Positions 1-7,760 of a DNA stretch of 27,109 nt are shown here, piece after piece (position 1 is the first letter of the stretch; each line of letters starts with the position of its first letter). Under the pieces are notes generated by a model. It was given only the letters and a program-made list of their open reading frames with translations. It ran no database searches and had not been told where the DNA came from. Location of the stretch: contig QPMI01000014.1 in the NCBI GenBank assembly GCA_004431415.1, positions 1 to 27,109 on the forward strand. The letters run 5' to 3'. The position numbers were made by a program, and so were the translations under genes. Origin of the DNA: Cyanophora paradoxa. Lineage: Eukaryota; Glaucocystophyceae; Cyanophorales; Cyanophoraceae.

Positions 1-704
1 AGGACTTGTTTTTGGAGCGAGCTCGATCAGTGCATGGAGACCAATACGATATGACTTGACGAATTTACAGAAACTGTCGTCTAAGATTTCTATTCACTGC
101 AAACAGCGGACACGACTTTGAGAAGACTGTGTGTAAGGTTGTGCGAAGCGAAGGATGCCGAAGTGTATTTCAAAGCGATGAATGCAAGAAAAGAAGTAAG
201 CCACTCGATATATTTTGAGCGAAGTCAGTGAAGTTCATGGAGATCTTTATGACTATTCAGCAACAGAATACACAAACAAACGCACACCAGTTACATTAAA
301 TGCAAGAAATGTAGCTCAAAGTTTTCATGCCTACACAGAATCATCTACGGGGACTGGTTGCCCCCGCTGCAAATTTTCGAAAGGAGAAATCGCCGTTGAA
401 CAAGTCTTGAAGTCTTTGGAGCTTACATTTAAAACAACAGCACCGTTTTGCAAACTGCAAAAATAAAAAACACGCTTTCCTTTCGACTTTTACATTCCTT
501 CATGAAGATTGCAATTGAGTATGACGGGCGCTTACATTATGAGCGGTCGATTACTTTGGGGGTCAGGAGAGATTATATACGATTCGGCTTCATGATGGCA
601 TAAAGAACCGCTACTGCGAAGCTAACAACATTAAGCTCCTCCGCATACCATACACTGAAACTGATATTAAAGGTTGCATTGAGCGCTTCCTCTCATCGCT
701 CTAA
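1..704 (+). pseudogene. Zn-ribbon repeat plus PD-(D/E)XK-like endonuclease, copy 1 (left-partial, frame-broken)
   Basis: This is a 5'-truncated gene whose frame is broken several times. Two N-terminal units of the HGxxYDYS type are visible: a degraded one near 30-170 and a clearer one from about 230 (HGDLYDYS, then CxxC and a GTGCPRC end). Such units are short zinc ribbons (DUF723-like) often found before nucleases. Downstream are IAIEYDGRLHYE near 508 and a CEANNIKLLRIPYTETDI tail near 618-668. That pattern fits the core and last strand of a Vsr/PD-(D/E)XK-like nuclease found in viral homing-type endonucleases. The TAA at 702-704 fits the stop of the second copy at 18226-18950, with which the tail is very similar even at nucleotide level. 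The packaging ATPase follows in both places. Activity is inferred, and in this state the gene looks non-functional unless the breaks are read errors. Confidence 0.6.
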
Positions 705-719
705 TTACCACACTCAGTC

Positions 720-741
720 TTATTTTTCTATTGTTTTATAG
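720..741 (+). promoter_or_regulatory. virion-module promoter-like motif before ATPase copy 1
   Basis: The T-rich stretch TTATTTTTCTATTGTTTTAT lies about 28 bases before the ATPase start. It resembles the TTATTTTCTC(C/T)G motif found before at least five other genes in the window. Function is inferred from position and recurrence only. Confidence 0.4.
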
Positions 742-768
742 TGAAAGAATGCAAAAGGGACGACGCCC

Positions 769-1584
769 ATGGATCTCGAAGAATGGAACCCGAAACAAAG
801 GGTGAAACTTCCCGCACGATTTCTCCTATTGGCGAAAACCAATTGTGGTAAATCGGTATTCTTAAAGTGGCTGATCAAAGAACTCGAAGACCAGATCTCG
901 TATGTTCTGGTTTTCTGTCCTACGAGTTTTAACGGTTTCTGGGTCAAATAACAGACGAAGTGCATGATACCTGGAAACCGGAATATGTAGAGTCGATCAT
1001 AGAAGCCCGCAAAAAAAGCATCAGCGGGTAAGAAACCAAAGATTTCTCATCGTACTCGACGATTGTTTGGAGTCCGGAAACTATCGATCTTTCGCGCGAT
1101 CATTTGCTAAATAAATGATGGCGCAAGGTCGTCATACGTTTTGTTCCGTGGCTTTAATATCGCAGAAACTAACAAAACTTTCAACGATCATTCGCAGCAA
1201 TGCGGAGTATATCATATCCTAAGCTGGTCAAACATGCGAGAGTTTGAAGCATATCACGAGGAATTCGGAACATGGATAAGGAGAGTTTCAAGCGCATGTT
1301 CCAAGAATTCTGTCATAGCTACCAAGCGATCATTTCACGATAATACCGGGTATTCTGTGCGATGGTGGGTCGAAAAAGCCGATATGATCGATGACCACCG
1401 TTTACTAAATTCCACAAGCGGGCGGCTTTTGAAGAAAGAAGCGCAAACAGCAAGAGGAGCAAGCTACAAAACCGCCGCTGTCAAAGATTCGACAACTGTC
1501 TGTAAAACTTTATCCAAATTTGAACGTGAGCTTGAAGGTATCCCCAAACTTTCCCAAATTTCGCCTAAGAAAAAGAAATGTTAA
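769..1584 (+). CDS. HerA/A32-type DNA-packaging ATPase, copy 1 (interrupted)
   Basis: This is the probable motor ATPase that pumps viral DNA into the capsid. The first segment (769-951) has the Walker A motif AKTNCGKS at residues 22-29, after a DLEEWNP start that matches DLEEFN in the second copy. The frame then shifts. A Walker B-like FLIVLDDCLES is readable near 1045-1076, followed near 1145-1200 by an ISQKLTKLSTIIRSNAEYI segment, the sensor-like stretch typical of viral packaging ATPases. The last segment (1141-1584) ends in a lysine-rich tail. The ATG at 769 is chosen because it aligns with the start region of copy 2 (19006-19759). At least two shifts interrupt the gene. Its neighbours are the nuclease upstream and the scaffold-like gene 22 bases downstream, the same order as in the right element. 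Identity as a P-loop packaging ATPase is fairly sure; integrity is not. Confidence 0.75.
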
Positions 1585-1606
1585 TCAAATGTAAGAGAAG
1601 ATAATC

Positions 1607-2287
1607 ATGGTCTACCGAAAGAAGCCTCAAACCCTACAAGCGGTCGCTTCTGGTAATCCTAATCGCGGACTTGAAGAGTCTGGATTAACGTCGGGTGGCG
1701 GTCTCGAAATGCCCGAATATCTTGTAGACACTTCGCCAGAAGAGGTCGCCAAGCAAGAGGCAATTATTGCGGGTGCCACCGCGGACAAGGGCAACCAAGA
1801 TAGCGGTAAACGCCAAATGGAGGATTTAGCTACTGTAAAACCACAGATTGGAGGCGGCTCTGTTGATGAAGCAACCGACAAAGTACTCAAAGCGCAAGTT
1901 GTTGCAAGCCAGCACAAGACACAAGACGTCCCGAAAGCCGCCGAAACCGAGCTTAAAAAGCGCGGATCCTATCAAAACACACTGTTTCAGTCGACGTTGT
2001 CATGAGCTTCGAAGAGAAAGTGCGAGATCTTGAAATGAAAGTGTCAAACTACGAGAATGGATGCAAGATTATAACGAACGCAAGAAATTAAAGGGGCTCG
2101 TAAAGAAAGAGATCTCGAAACTCGGATTAAAGCAAAAAGTCGACGTAGAGGAGATTAAAAAGGAGGAAAGACAGATGCGCAAGCCGTGACTCGTCAGCAA
2201 TCGGTCGCCCCGCAATATGCTCACATAGTGCCGACTGCACCAGCGAATTTCGCGGCAATGCTCGGTGGTAAACGCCATATTCGTTAA
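1607..2287 (+). CDS. coiled-coil scaffold-like protein, copy 1 (interrupted)
   Basis: The N-terminal part (1607-2005 segment) is low-complexity, rich in G, A, S, Q and E, with no recognisable domain. After a shift comes a charged helical segment, about 2002-2180 (FEEKVRDLEMKVSN, then NERKKLKGLVKKEISKLG), predicted coiled coil. It matches in position and pattern the end of the gene at 19822-20499 (MTAKLKDLEAKSSALEQYV and KERAKLKEMLRKEVYKM). The C-terminus (about 2180-2287) is APANFAAMLGGKRHIR with TAA at 2285-2287. Location directly after the packaging ATPase in both elements suggests a virion-assembly, scaffolding or internal capsid role, but I recognise no family. Two to three single-base shifts break it. 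The stop overlaps the start of the next ORF (TAATG). Confidence 0.55.
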
Positions 2288-2463
2288 TGGCTGTGAATAT
2301 CCGCAAGGCAAAGCTGAATCCGCCCGTATTTAGAGCGGGTCTTAAGCGGCACGCAAGCTTGCCTCGCGCAAGCGCTATGAATGCCCTTGCAAAACGGGCA
2401 TGTCGGCTCCATAAACAGCATTATAAGGTCGACCAACTCGTAGGGGAACACACGAGCAAGTAA
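2287..2463 (+). CDS. small basic protein, 58 aa
   Basis: This is a complete short ORF, beginning MAVNIRKAKLNPPVFRAG and ending VGEHTSK, followed by TAA at 2461-2463. It is rich in Lys, Arg and His with few acidic residues, as expected of a small DNA- or RNA-binding or core protein. Its ATG overlaps the stop of the scaffold-like gene in a TAATG junction, which supports coupled or adjacent expression, and the next promoter motif starts 16 bases after its stop. I find no counterpart at the same place in the right element, where only 67 bases separate the neighbouring genes. It could be a chance ORF. An antisense ORF covers the same bases but lacks context. Confidence 0.4.
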   Translation: MAVNIRKAKLNPPVFRAGLKRHASLPRASAMNALAKRACRLHKQHYKVDQLVGEHTSK

Positions 2464-2478
2464 AGCCCTCATTCCCTT

Positions 2479-2497
2479 TTATTTTCTCCGATATTTA
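2479..2497 (+). promoter_or_regulatory. virion-module promoter-like motif
   Basis: TTATTTTCTCCGATATTTA lies 25 bases before the ATG at 2522, with a TATAAGG about 45 bases further upstream (near 2431). The same core TTATTTTCTCCG recurs at 3036 and 3600. Confidence 0.5.
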
Positions 2498-2521
2498 ATA
2501 CGTTGCCCATTTGTAGGGTCG

Positions 2522-2934
2522 ATGAATTTCATCACACAATGCATCGAAATGTTTCATTTGCATTTTACAAGCACGTGCCACAACTCTTGCTGCGACACAA
2601 CCGTAGAGGTTGATATTACAGATGAAGACCATGGAGGTAGGCGCCTTTCTGTATATTCTAACCACAGCGACAATCACAACCACACACGATCTCGATCGCC
2701 CTCGCCTGTGCGCACGGCTATGAGTTCCAATATCGAGACCTCTCAGATAGAGGATGTGCATGTAGAGCATATTAGAAGGCGATCATGTCCTGAATTTGTG
2801 GAAGGCATTTGCGCGCTGATTCACCTTATCCGATGTATAGATTGGATCAAATGGCATTAGGCGACGATGACAGCTTAACAAACCCTTATGTATATCCTCA
2901 GCAACAAGAAAGAACCGTCTGGAACGGTTATTGA
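2522..2934 (+). CDS. CCDTT-motif small protein, copy 1 (one shift)
   Basis: Family unknown. The N-terminus has the pattern IEMFHLHFTSTCHNSCCDTT followed by an acidic strand (EVDITDED). The right element has a clear homologue at 20567-20839 (IEMLSLHVVSNCHSGCCDTT, then EFEMSDTED). The middle is rich in Ser, Arg, His and Asn (SVYSNHSDNHNHTRSRSPSP) and looks disordered. The open segment as read ends at 2860, but another frame continues with a Tyr/Gln-rich tail (NPYVYPQQQERT) to TGA at 2934, and that ending better matches the Tyr-rich tail of the homologue. One shift is therefore likely near 2790-2815. The conserved cysteines could bind metal or form disulfides. Its place between the scaffold-like and AT-hook genes suggests a virion or assembly role, by inference only. 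Confidence 0.55.
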
Positions 2935-2995
2935 GCGGTGAATTTCGGTGGCGCTTGTATCGATCCGAGGGCAAAATTGAAGGTTTCGGTAAAAG

Positions 2996-3054
2996 GTATA
3001 TAAGGGCAAGGGAAATAATACAGAGTGACAAAAAACTATTTTCTCCGGTTATAG
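2996..3054 (+). promoter_or_regulatory. two-part promoter: TATA box plus TTCTCCGG motif
   Basis: A TATATAAGG box sits near 2996-3005 and CTATTTTCTCCGGTTATAG at 3036-3054, directly before the ATG at 3058. The 3' part is nearly identical to 3600-3618. The same pairing (TATATAAAAG then ATTTTCTCTG) occurs before the CCDTT gene of the right element. Confidence 0.55.
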
Positions 3055-3057
3055 TAA

Positions 3058-3502
3058 ATGGCGAAACCCAAGATCTCGAACCAAGAGGCAATGGCGGCAC
3101 AGCAGGAAAAGCGCAGACCCGGGAGACCGAAAAAGGTGATCACAGAAGAGGAGAAAGCCGAGAGATTACGACTAAAACGCGAGAAAGATGCAGAGCGGCA
3201 GCGAAACAAGCATCAGAGACAAAAGCAAGAGCGATTAGCCGCAGGGGAAGCGACCGTATTTACCCCGGAGCAGCTACAAAAGATCGCAATTCGTAAACAG
3301 CAGCGATACCAAGACGATGAAGAGTATCGGAGAAAATCAGGGAAAAGGCACGGGAATACCAACGCAGAAAAAGAGCGGAACGAAAGCTGAATCCGCCGGT
3401 GAAGCCCAGCCGCAAAAGCCCGCTGGGAGACCCGAAAGCATGTCGTCGAGAACGCGAAAAATTCGTAGCGGAAAGTATCCGTACGACGCAAAAAATGATT
3501 AA
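3058..3502 (+). CDS. basic AT-hook-like DNA-binding protein, copy 1 (interrupted)
   Basis: This is a very basic, Lys/Arg/Gln/Glu-rich protein. Near residues 19-26 it has RRPGRPKK, an AT-hook-like minor-groove binding motif. A long charged helix follows (ITEEEKAERLRLKREKDAER), then QQRYQDDEEYRRK. The last motif is shared with the protein at 20899-21102 (KRYREDPEYREYKKQQ), which also carries an RPRGRP AT-hook core, so the two are counterparts although the hook is N-terminal here and C-terminal there. One shift near 3330 leaves the C-terminal frame uncertain: one frame ends at 3390, another runs to 3502. A genome-condensing or core protein is a reasonable inference; transcriptional regulation is the alternative. 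The start at 3058 follows the promoter motif by three bases. Confidence 0.55.
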
Positions 3503-3599
3503 TTTTTTACTCCCTTTTTATTCCCCGTATCCGTCGAAAAAGCATTTAAGGAATTAACAACAAGGGTATGAAAAGGAGGATTTGGTAGATTGCGCCGAA

Positions 3600-3620
3600 T
3601 TATTTTCTCCGGTTATTTTA
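3600..3620 (+). promoter_or_regulatory. virion-module promoter-like motif before MPR copy 1
   Basis: TTATTTTCTCCGGTTATTTT nearly repeats the element at 3036-3054 and lies 15 bases before the ATG at 3636. An upstream-extended reading of the next ORF would translate it (ELFSPVI), but the repeat of the same bases before another gene argues that it is regulatory. Confidence 0.5.
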
Positions 3621-3635
3621 AAAGAACTAATAGAG

Positions 3636-3815
3636 ATGCCGCGCGCAGCCAACAGAATCGCTAACAATGTTCGGGAGGAGATTATCGGATACATTATGCA
3701 GGGATTGAGTCAGGATTTGCTAACCGAAGAACAGGCGCATTGGGCGATGAACAGCACGATGAACAGGAAGCCCAAGCTCCAAACGCTGATCGACATTCGG
3801 GATACTCACACATAG
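3636..3815 (+). CDS. MPR small protein, copy 1, C-terminally truncated
   Basis: About 59 aa. The N-terminal pattern MPRAANRIANNVREEIIG, then LTEEQAHWAM and RKPKL, matches the protein at 25316-25566 (MPRISNRL, then ITEAEYDREI and RGRPTL). This homology fixes the start at the ATG at 3636 rather than an upstream TTG at 3582. The stop lies inside the left arm of the inverted repeat at 3806-4092, and the last residues (DTHT) are encoded by the repeat. The C-terminal third seen in the right copy is missing, so the gene was probably cut by insertion or rearrangement. In the right element this gene lies directly before PolB; here no polymerase follows. Function is unknown. Confidence 0.55.
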   Translation: MPRAANRIANNVREEIIGYIMQGLSQDLLTEEQAHWAMNSTMNRKPKLQTLIDIRDTHT

Positions 3816-4092
3816 TAAAATGCGGAGTTTTAACCCTCGGCTTATCTTAATTGATTTTGTTGATATATCTCGTATATTCTATTTCAATCAATCGATAATC
3901 TGTGTGTATCTTATCGAATATTCAATTATTTCGATTATTTTGTATTCTTTTCGATATTTTATCGTAAATTTCTCTTATTTTCCGATTAGTCTTACTTAGT
4001 CTATCGATAATCTGTATATATTTCCGAATAATATAACTGAATCTCAATTATATCTTGCCTCTGGTTAAAACTCCGCATTTTACTATGTGTGA
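3806..4092. repeat. 287-bp AT-rich unit with 30-bp perfect terminal inverted repeats (MITE-like)
   Basis: The sequence from 3806 to 3835 (TCACACATAGTAAAATGCGG onward) is the exact reverse complement of 4063-4092. Between them are about 227 bases of very AT-rich DNA with no ORF and an internal near-duplicate starting ATCGATAATCTGT at about 3892 and 4003. The left arm supplies the stop of the truncated MPR gene. I see no clear target-site duplication outside the arms. It could be a non-autonomous transposon, a large transcription-ending hairpin, or a recombined viral terminus. Confidence 0.7.
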
Positions 4093-4343
4093 ATGGTCAT
4101 TTGTTTAATTGATTTAATCGATATTATATTCATGTACTTTCTCGATTAAATTTAATTAAATTTAATTCATTTAATCGGAAACATATCGCTAAACTCGATT
4201 AAGATCCATAAAAGATTCATTTGTTAAATAAAACAAATAGATCTCTTATTGAATCCAATCGATATAATACATAAAATTTATATGTTTTTATCATGTTTTT
4301 ATGAGTCTAAGGGGGGTCCCTTAGGAATTTGATGAATAATTGG
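4093..4343. other. AT-rich gene-free junction
   Basis: I see no gene here. The stretch is dominated by A and T with repeated TTTAAT, TTTAATCGA and AATCGAT words. A small palindrome lies at 4307-4324 (CTAAGGG, loop GGGT, CCCTTAG). Composition differs sharply from the GC-richer genes to the left, consistent with a boundary between two elements. Confidence 0.5.
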
Positions 4344-4457
4344 GTGTCACAGGTGTCACAGGTCCATCCCAAACTTTTGAAAATTCACTCTTTATAGGAG
4401 AAACTTTGGGATAGACCTGTGACACCTGTGACACATACCATATTCAGTAAGGACCTC
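4344..4457. repeat. long hairpin repeat, copy 1
   Basis: The arms at about 4344-4377 and 4401-4434 are reverse complements with about two mismatches. Each contains a tandem GTGTCACAG GTGTCACAG. The loop is about 23 bases. It is followed by ACCATATTCAGTAAGGACCT. The unit is repeated almost exactly at 4529-4642 and in altered form at 21435-21542. Confidence 0.85.
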
Positions 4458-4528
4458 TTTTATAATGAAAAACGCAGTAATTATCTTATCTATGTATTTC
4501 TAATTAAATGAATAAATGATTTAATCGA

Positions 4529-4642
4529 GTGTCACAGGTGTCACAGGTCCATCCCAAACTTTTGGAAATTTACTCTTTATAGGAGAAACTTTGGGATAGA
4601 CCTGTGACACCTGTGACACAAACCATATTCAGTAAGGACCTC
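4529..4642. repeat. long hairpin repeat, copy 2
   Basis: This is a direct repeat of 4344-4457 at a 185-base period, with the same arms, nearly the same loop and the same ACCATATTCAGTAAGGACCT tail. Only a few substitutions separate the copies. It lies downstream of the SpeD-like gene, so a transcript-ending role is possible; an origin-like or protein-binding role is the alternative. Confidence 0.85.
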
Positions 4643-5015
4643 ATATATTGTTAAAATCTCAGTGTTAGTTGGTGTAGTTGATTCAAAAAATGCATTTATA
4701 CTCTGATTCATTGTTATTTCCTGTGAAATTTGAGTCAACTCAACCCACTTAGTCAACCCTCCCATTGAATTCGTAACAAAATCCATATACTTTTACTACT
4801 TTTACGATTAATATGAGTCAACCTTGAGTCCACTTAAATTATAATTGGGAATGAAGGGGAGATGCTGAGTTTTATTGTAAGGAAATCGATAGTATTCGAA
4901 TTGTAACATATTCTATTGTAGGAAAGGGATATATTATATCCTTTTGTTATAATAGCTGATCAATGTTATTGTAATAAAAAAGGTAAATCACCCTGATCAT
5001 CATTATAGAAACCCA
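4643..5015. other. intergenic region without a supported gene
   Basis: A 69-codon minus-strand ORF (4577-4786) runs from here into the hairpin repeat, so I do not accept it as a gene. Several GAGTCAAC or TTGAGTC words occur (about 4729, 4750-4758, 4814, 4824). Nothing else is recognised. Confidence 0.4.
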
Positions 5016-5715
5016 TCAAAACGGAAATCTATCATGTTTATGCCTCTCAGTCTTCTCAAATGTTAAGAAATTCATTGTTTTATCGATCTTATCTGCTACT
5101 GCTTGTGTTTTATGCTGAGCGTCTTTACCACAACTGAATATATCAATTGCTAACATGCCTTCATTGGAATAACAATGAGCTGTACAATGGCTTTCATCTA
5201 ATAGCAGAACCAATGCAAAACCAGGAGGTGATACTTTGCCATCAAATATCTCACAATGTTTGTGAACAATCCTAATGCCTTGCCTTAATACTGCTTGTTC
5301 AAGGGTTCTCATAATCCAATTACCAAGGAAGCTTACATGCTCATGTCCTGTTGCAATAGCTGTTTTAGCCTTGTAATCAAGCATAACATGAAAGCCCCTG
5401 TATTGAGTCTCCATTAAGAATACCTTAGAAAAATTATTAAACCTAATCGAACCTAATGCAAACATCTCTATATTCCACTGTGATTGATGAAGTAGCCCTT
5501 TTCCTATAAGCTTGAGAATGCTTTTTGTTGCATTCCCTGCAACCTGATCCCTTCACATGATTAAAGGGATAGGTAAGGATCACCTTATTACACTGCAAAC
5601 ATCTAACAGATACTTTCTCTTGAGCTTTGATGTAATGTGTCTCACTGTAATCGAATTTATCTTTACCATGAACTGTCATAGCAGCATCAATAAACTTTTT
5701 TGTTTTACTATCCAT
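5016..5715 (-). CDS. Zn-ribbon plus S-adenosylmethionine decarboxylase-like (SpeD) protein, one probable shift
   Basis: The C-terminal segment (5016-5465) reads as a class 1b AdoMet decarboxylase. It starts GFHVMLDY and has the processing region LLLDESHCTAHCYSNEG followed by AIDIFSCG. Counting in this segment, Ser92 would be the self-cleavage residue and pyruvoyl precursor, His97 (+5) the processing base and Cys112 (+20) the proton donor. The spacing equals that of bacterial SpeD, and length is normal for the family. The N-terminal segment (5443-5715) has HGKDKFDYS, then CLQC and GCREC: the same zinc-ribbon type as the nucleases here. The segments overlap by 23 bases in different frames, and the SpeD frame stays open upstream, so a single fused protein with one shift is likely. 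Two separate proteins remain possible. It may make decarboxylated AdoMet for spermidine synthesis, or act on another amino acid, as reported for some phage SpeD relatives. Confidence 0.75.
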
Positions 5716-5737
5716 ACTCTATATATAACCAATATTC

Positions 5738-6569
5738 TTATGGAGCAGTATCCTGCCCAAAAATGGGGAAATATCGATTAGTGCCATAGTACTCAGCATA
5801 GGTATTCTGCTTTGCAATAAAATCAGTTCTCTCAGCATATAATACACACTTGTAGATACCAAACTTGGTGGCTCTAACCAGGAACTGATAATCTTCCAAA
5901 CCAAAATTGACTCCATGATAAGCAATTCCGAAATTATCATATGGGGTGATCACAACTGCAAAATTAGGAGTTCCACCTCCACTTGACATACAGCATATAC
6001 ATCTGGTGGAATATCCACAACAACCTTGTAGTGGTCACCAATCTCAACAAGAGAGTCTACAACTGCTGTCTGTTCATTTACCACAATGGGGAATATTTTG
6101 ATTATATAGGGGGCATTCATGCTGGGGACATAGGTTCGAATTCTGGTGTTAGGATCAATGGGATTGGGTTGATCATTCACAAATAAAGGCGCTCCAACAG
6201 CCCCACCAACCCGAAGACCATCACCAATATAAGCTCCCCCCGATTTGCAGTTAATAGCTCCCGACCTAGATTCAAAAGAATAAGTAGACAGAGGATCTCC
6301 ATAGCTATCTGGGTCTCCATAATGAGCAGAAAAGTTCGCATTTGTCACAAGGAGTTTCGTTGTCTTAACTATACCATTATTTTTATCACATCTGAGTTCC
6401 TGCAATCTCAGTTTATGGGTGGAACCAAAGGTGTTCATTGTAGGTTGGACCTCTGTTGATTGGAGACCCTCTACATCATCAAAGGTAGCATGCTGTAAAA
6501 CATGGTTTGCTGGGGCAGCTAATGATAGTTGAGGTGTAATAATTCGTTCAAGTGGGGTTGCTCAGCCAT
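5738..6569 (-). CDS. spike/fibre paralogue E (interrupted)
   Basis: This is a member of the five-gene surface-fibre family on this strand. The shared N-terminal block is clear (RLQELRCDKNNGIVKTTKLL, then VTNANF), followed by the shared GGAYIGDGLRVGG turn. The start is taken at the ATG at 6567-6569 (MAEQP). Its frame is lost in a C run soon after but continues in a neighbouring frame up to the shared block. A second shift near 5985 separates the C-terminal segment (5738-5989; VVITPYDNFGIAYHGVNF). The C-terminal half resembles that of the gene at 6612-7436, not the C1q-type heads of the next two genes. A virion spike or attachment protein is inferred from the family. Confidence 0.6.
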
Positions 6570-6611
6570 TTTACATTAAAGGATATATCTTTTATGGGGT
6601 TGGGTCATCAA

Positions 6612-7436
6612 TTACATCTGGCTCTTGGTAAACCCTGTTTGAGAAAGAGTATCAGGAGTAACACCTCTTAGAGCTGAGACAGCAGCTATATCTGTTCTGA
6701 TACCCATAACTGTAATTGTATATTTTCCAATATCTGTAACAAACAGATCATAGGTGAAATTGTTATTATAAACACAGAACCCTGTGCCAAAATGATCATA
6801 TCCTTGAACACTGAAATTGTATCTGTGACCTGGCTGGTTATTGTTGGCTCTACATAAAGAAAGCATTGCAGAAGGAATGACCAGCCCTCTCATTACTCTT
6901 TTGGTTCCTTCAATCAATTCAGAGTTTTCAAGTGTGACAGTATAACCTTGGTAAAATTGAATAATTGGCTGTTGTGCAACTGGTATATATAATCGAATTC
7001 GTTGTGGGTTCTCTACATTTTGTTCAAGAGTATCTGGGACATCATTATACGAAATTGAGGATGAAAGCTGACCTGAAACTCTGCAGCCACCACCAATAAA
7101 AGCTCCTCCTGATCTCACAGTTACAGCAGCAGTGTTTTTATCATAATCAAGGGCTTTCAGATCAACACTGTAAGCATCAGGACCTCCATTAGTAGGCCGG
7201 AAAAAGTTAGCATTTGTGACAAGAAGTCGAGTTGTTTTCACCACACCTGAGTTCTTATCAGCTCTCAGCTCTTTAACTCGAATAATCGAATTTTTATCAA
7301 AGGAGTTGCCATTGGAATTGGGTCTCTCTGTGGATTCCAATCCACGAACCTCATCATTTACTTCATGCTGGCGAAAATGCATTGCAGGGGATCCAAGGGA
7401 ATATATAGGCAGTTGAACTCGATTATATTCACCCAT
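6612..7436 (-). CDS. spike/fibre paralogue D
   Basis: This is an intact gene of about 274 aa starting at MGEYNRVQLP. The open frame extends upstream to 7475, but GTAAAAGAAGCAATG at the internal ATG matches the TAAAAGA-type sequence just before other starts, so I prefer 7436. The N-terminal half has the family block (NSIIRVKELRADKNSGVVKT, then TRLLVTNANFF) and a GGAFIGGGCRVSG turn. The C-terminal half is beta-rich and resembles paralogue E in order of motifs (RIRLYIPVAQQP; GYDHFGTGF). No signal peptide or membrane segment is convincing. The probable role is a homotrimeric virion spike of unknown receptor. Confidence 0.65.
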   Translation of the reverse strand: MGEYNRVQLPIYSLGSPAMHFRQHEVNDEVRGLESTERPNSNGNSFDKNSIIRVKELRADKNSGVVKTTRLLVTNANFFRPTNGGPDAYSVDLKALDYDKNTAAVTVRSGGAFIGGGCRVSGQLSSSISYNDVPDTLEQNVENPQRIRLYIPVAQQPIIQFYQGYTVTLENSELIEGTKRVMRGLVIPSAMLSLCRANNNQPGHRYNFSVQGYDHFGTGFCVYNNNFTYDLFVTDIGKYTITVMGIRTDIAAVSALRGVTPDTLSQTGFTKSQM

Positions 7437-7477
7437 TGCTTCTTTTACTAAGAAGGAAAGAAAAATAATGTACAATA

Positions 7478-7738
7478 CTATTCTGTGACATTGTTATACT
7501 CAATTGCTTTCTTCACAGTTCCCCTTTGGAATGCCTGTAATACAATCGCTTCCTTTGAGGTTGGTATTTGAACTCCACCTGAGATGCAAGAATGGATTTC
7601 TTTCTGAACAATCTCATCAATTGCAATTCTTGCTCTGTTATGGGCAGCATTATCGATCCAATCCTGAACAGAAGCAGCACAAAATTCCATTCCCAACTTC
7701 TCAATATCAGATAGAACCACTTGGTAAATATTCGACAT
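7478..7738 (-). CDS. 86-aa protein inside the spike cluster
   Basis: This is a compact, mostly helical small protein (MSNIYQVVLSDIEKLG, then QDWIDNAAHNRARIAIDEIV and VQIPTSKEAIVLQAFQRGTV). It is intact and fits tightly between two spike genes, 41 bases from D and 22 bases from the next. It does not share the spike N-terminal block. The pattern reminds me of small phage proteins encoded next to tail-fibre genes, but I cannot name a family. A chaperone or linker for the fibres is a guess from position. Confidence 0.55.
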   Translation of the reverse strand: MSNIYQVVLSDIEKLGMEFCAASVQDWIDNAAHNRARIAIDEIVQKEIHSCISGGVQIPTSKEAIVLQAFQRGTVKKAIEYNNVTE

Positions 7739-7760
7739 TTCCTAAACTACCATAAGAAAA

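Noticed and set aside
2495-2770. Minus-strand ORF of 91 codons
   Set aside because: It is antisense to the CCDTT gene, which has a homologue and a promoter motif on the plus strand.
3582-3635. Upstream-extended, TTG-initiated start for MPR copy 1
   Set aside because: The extension would translate a promoter motif repeated before other genes, and the right copy begins at the MPR methionine.
4577-4786. 69-codon minus-strand ORF
   Set aside because: Its last third is the arm and loop of the long hairpin repeat, and there is no promoter or homologue in the window. It is likely a chance ORF.
4725-4835. TGAGTCA-type words resembling fungal or animal bZIP sites
   Set aside because: Short words in AT-rich DNA without link to a start site. 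The evidence is too thin.
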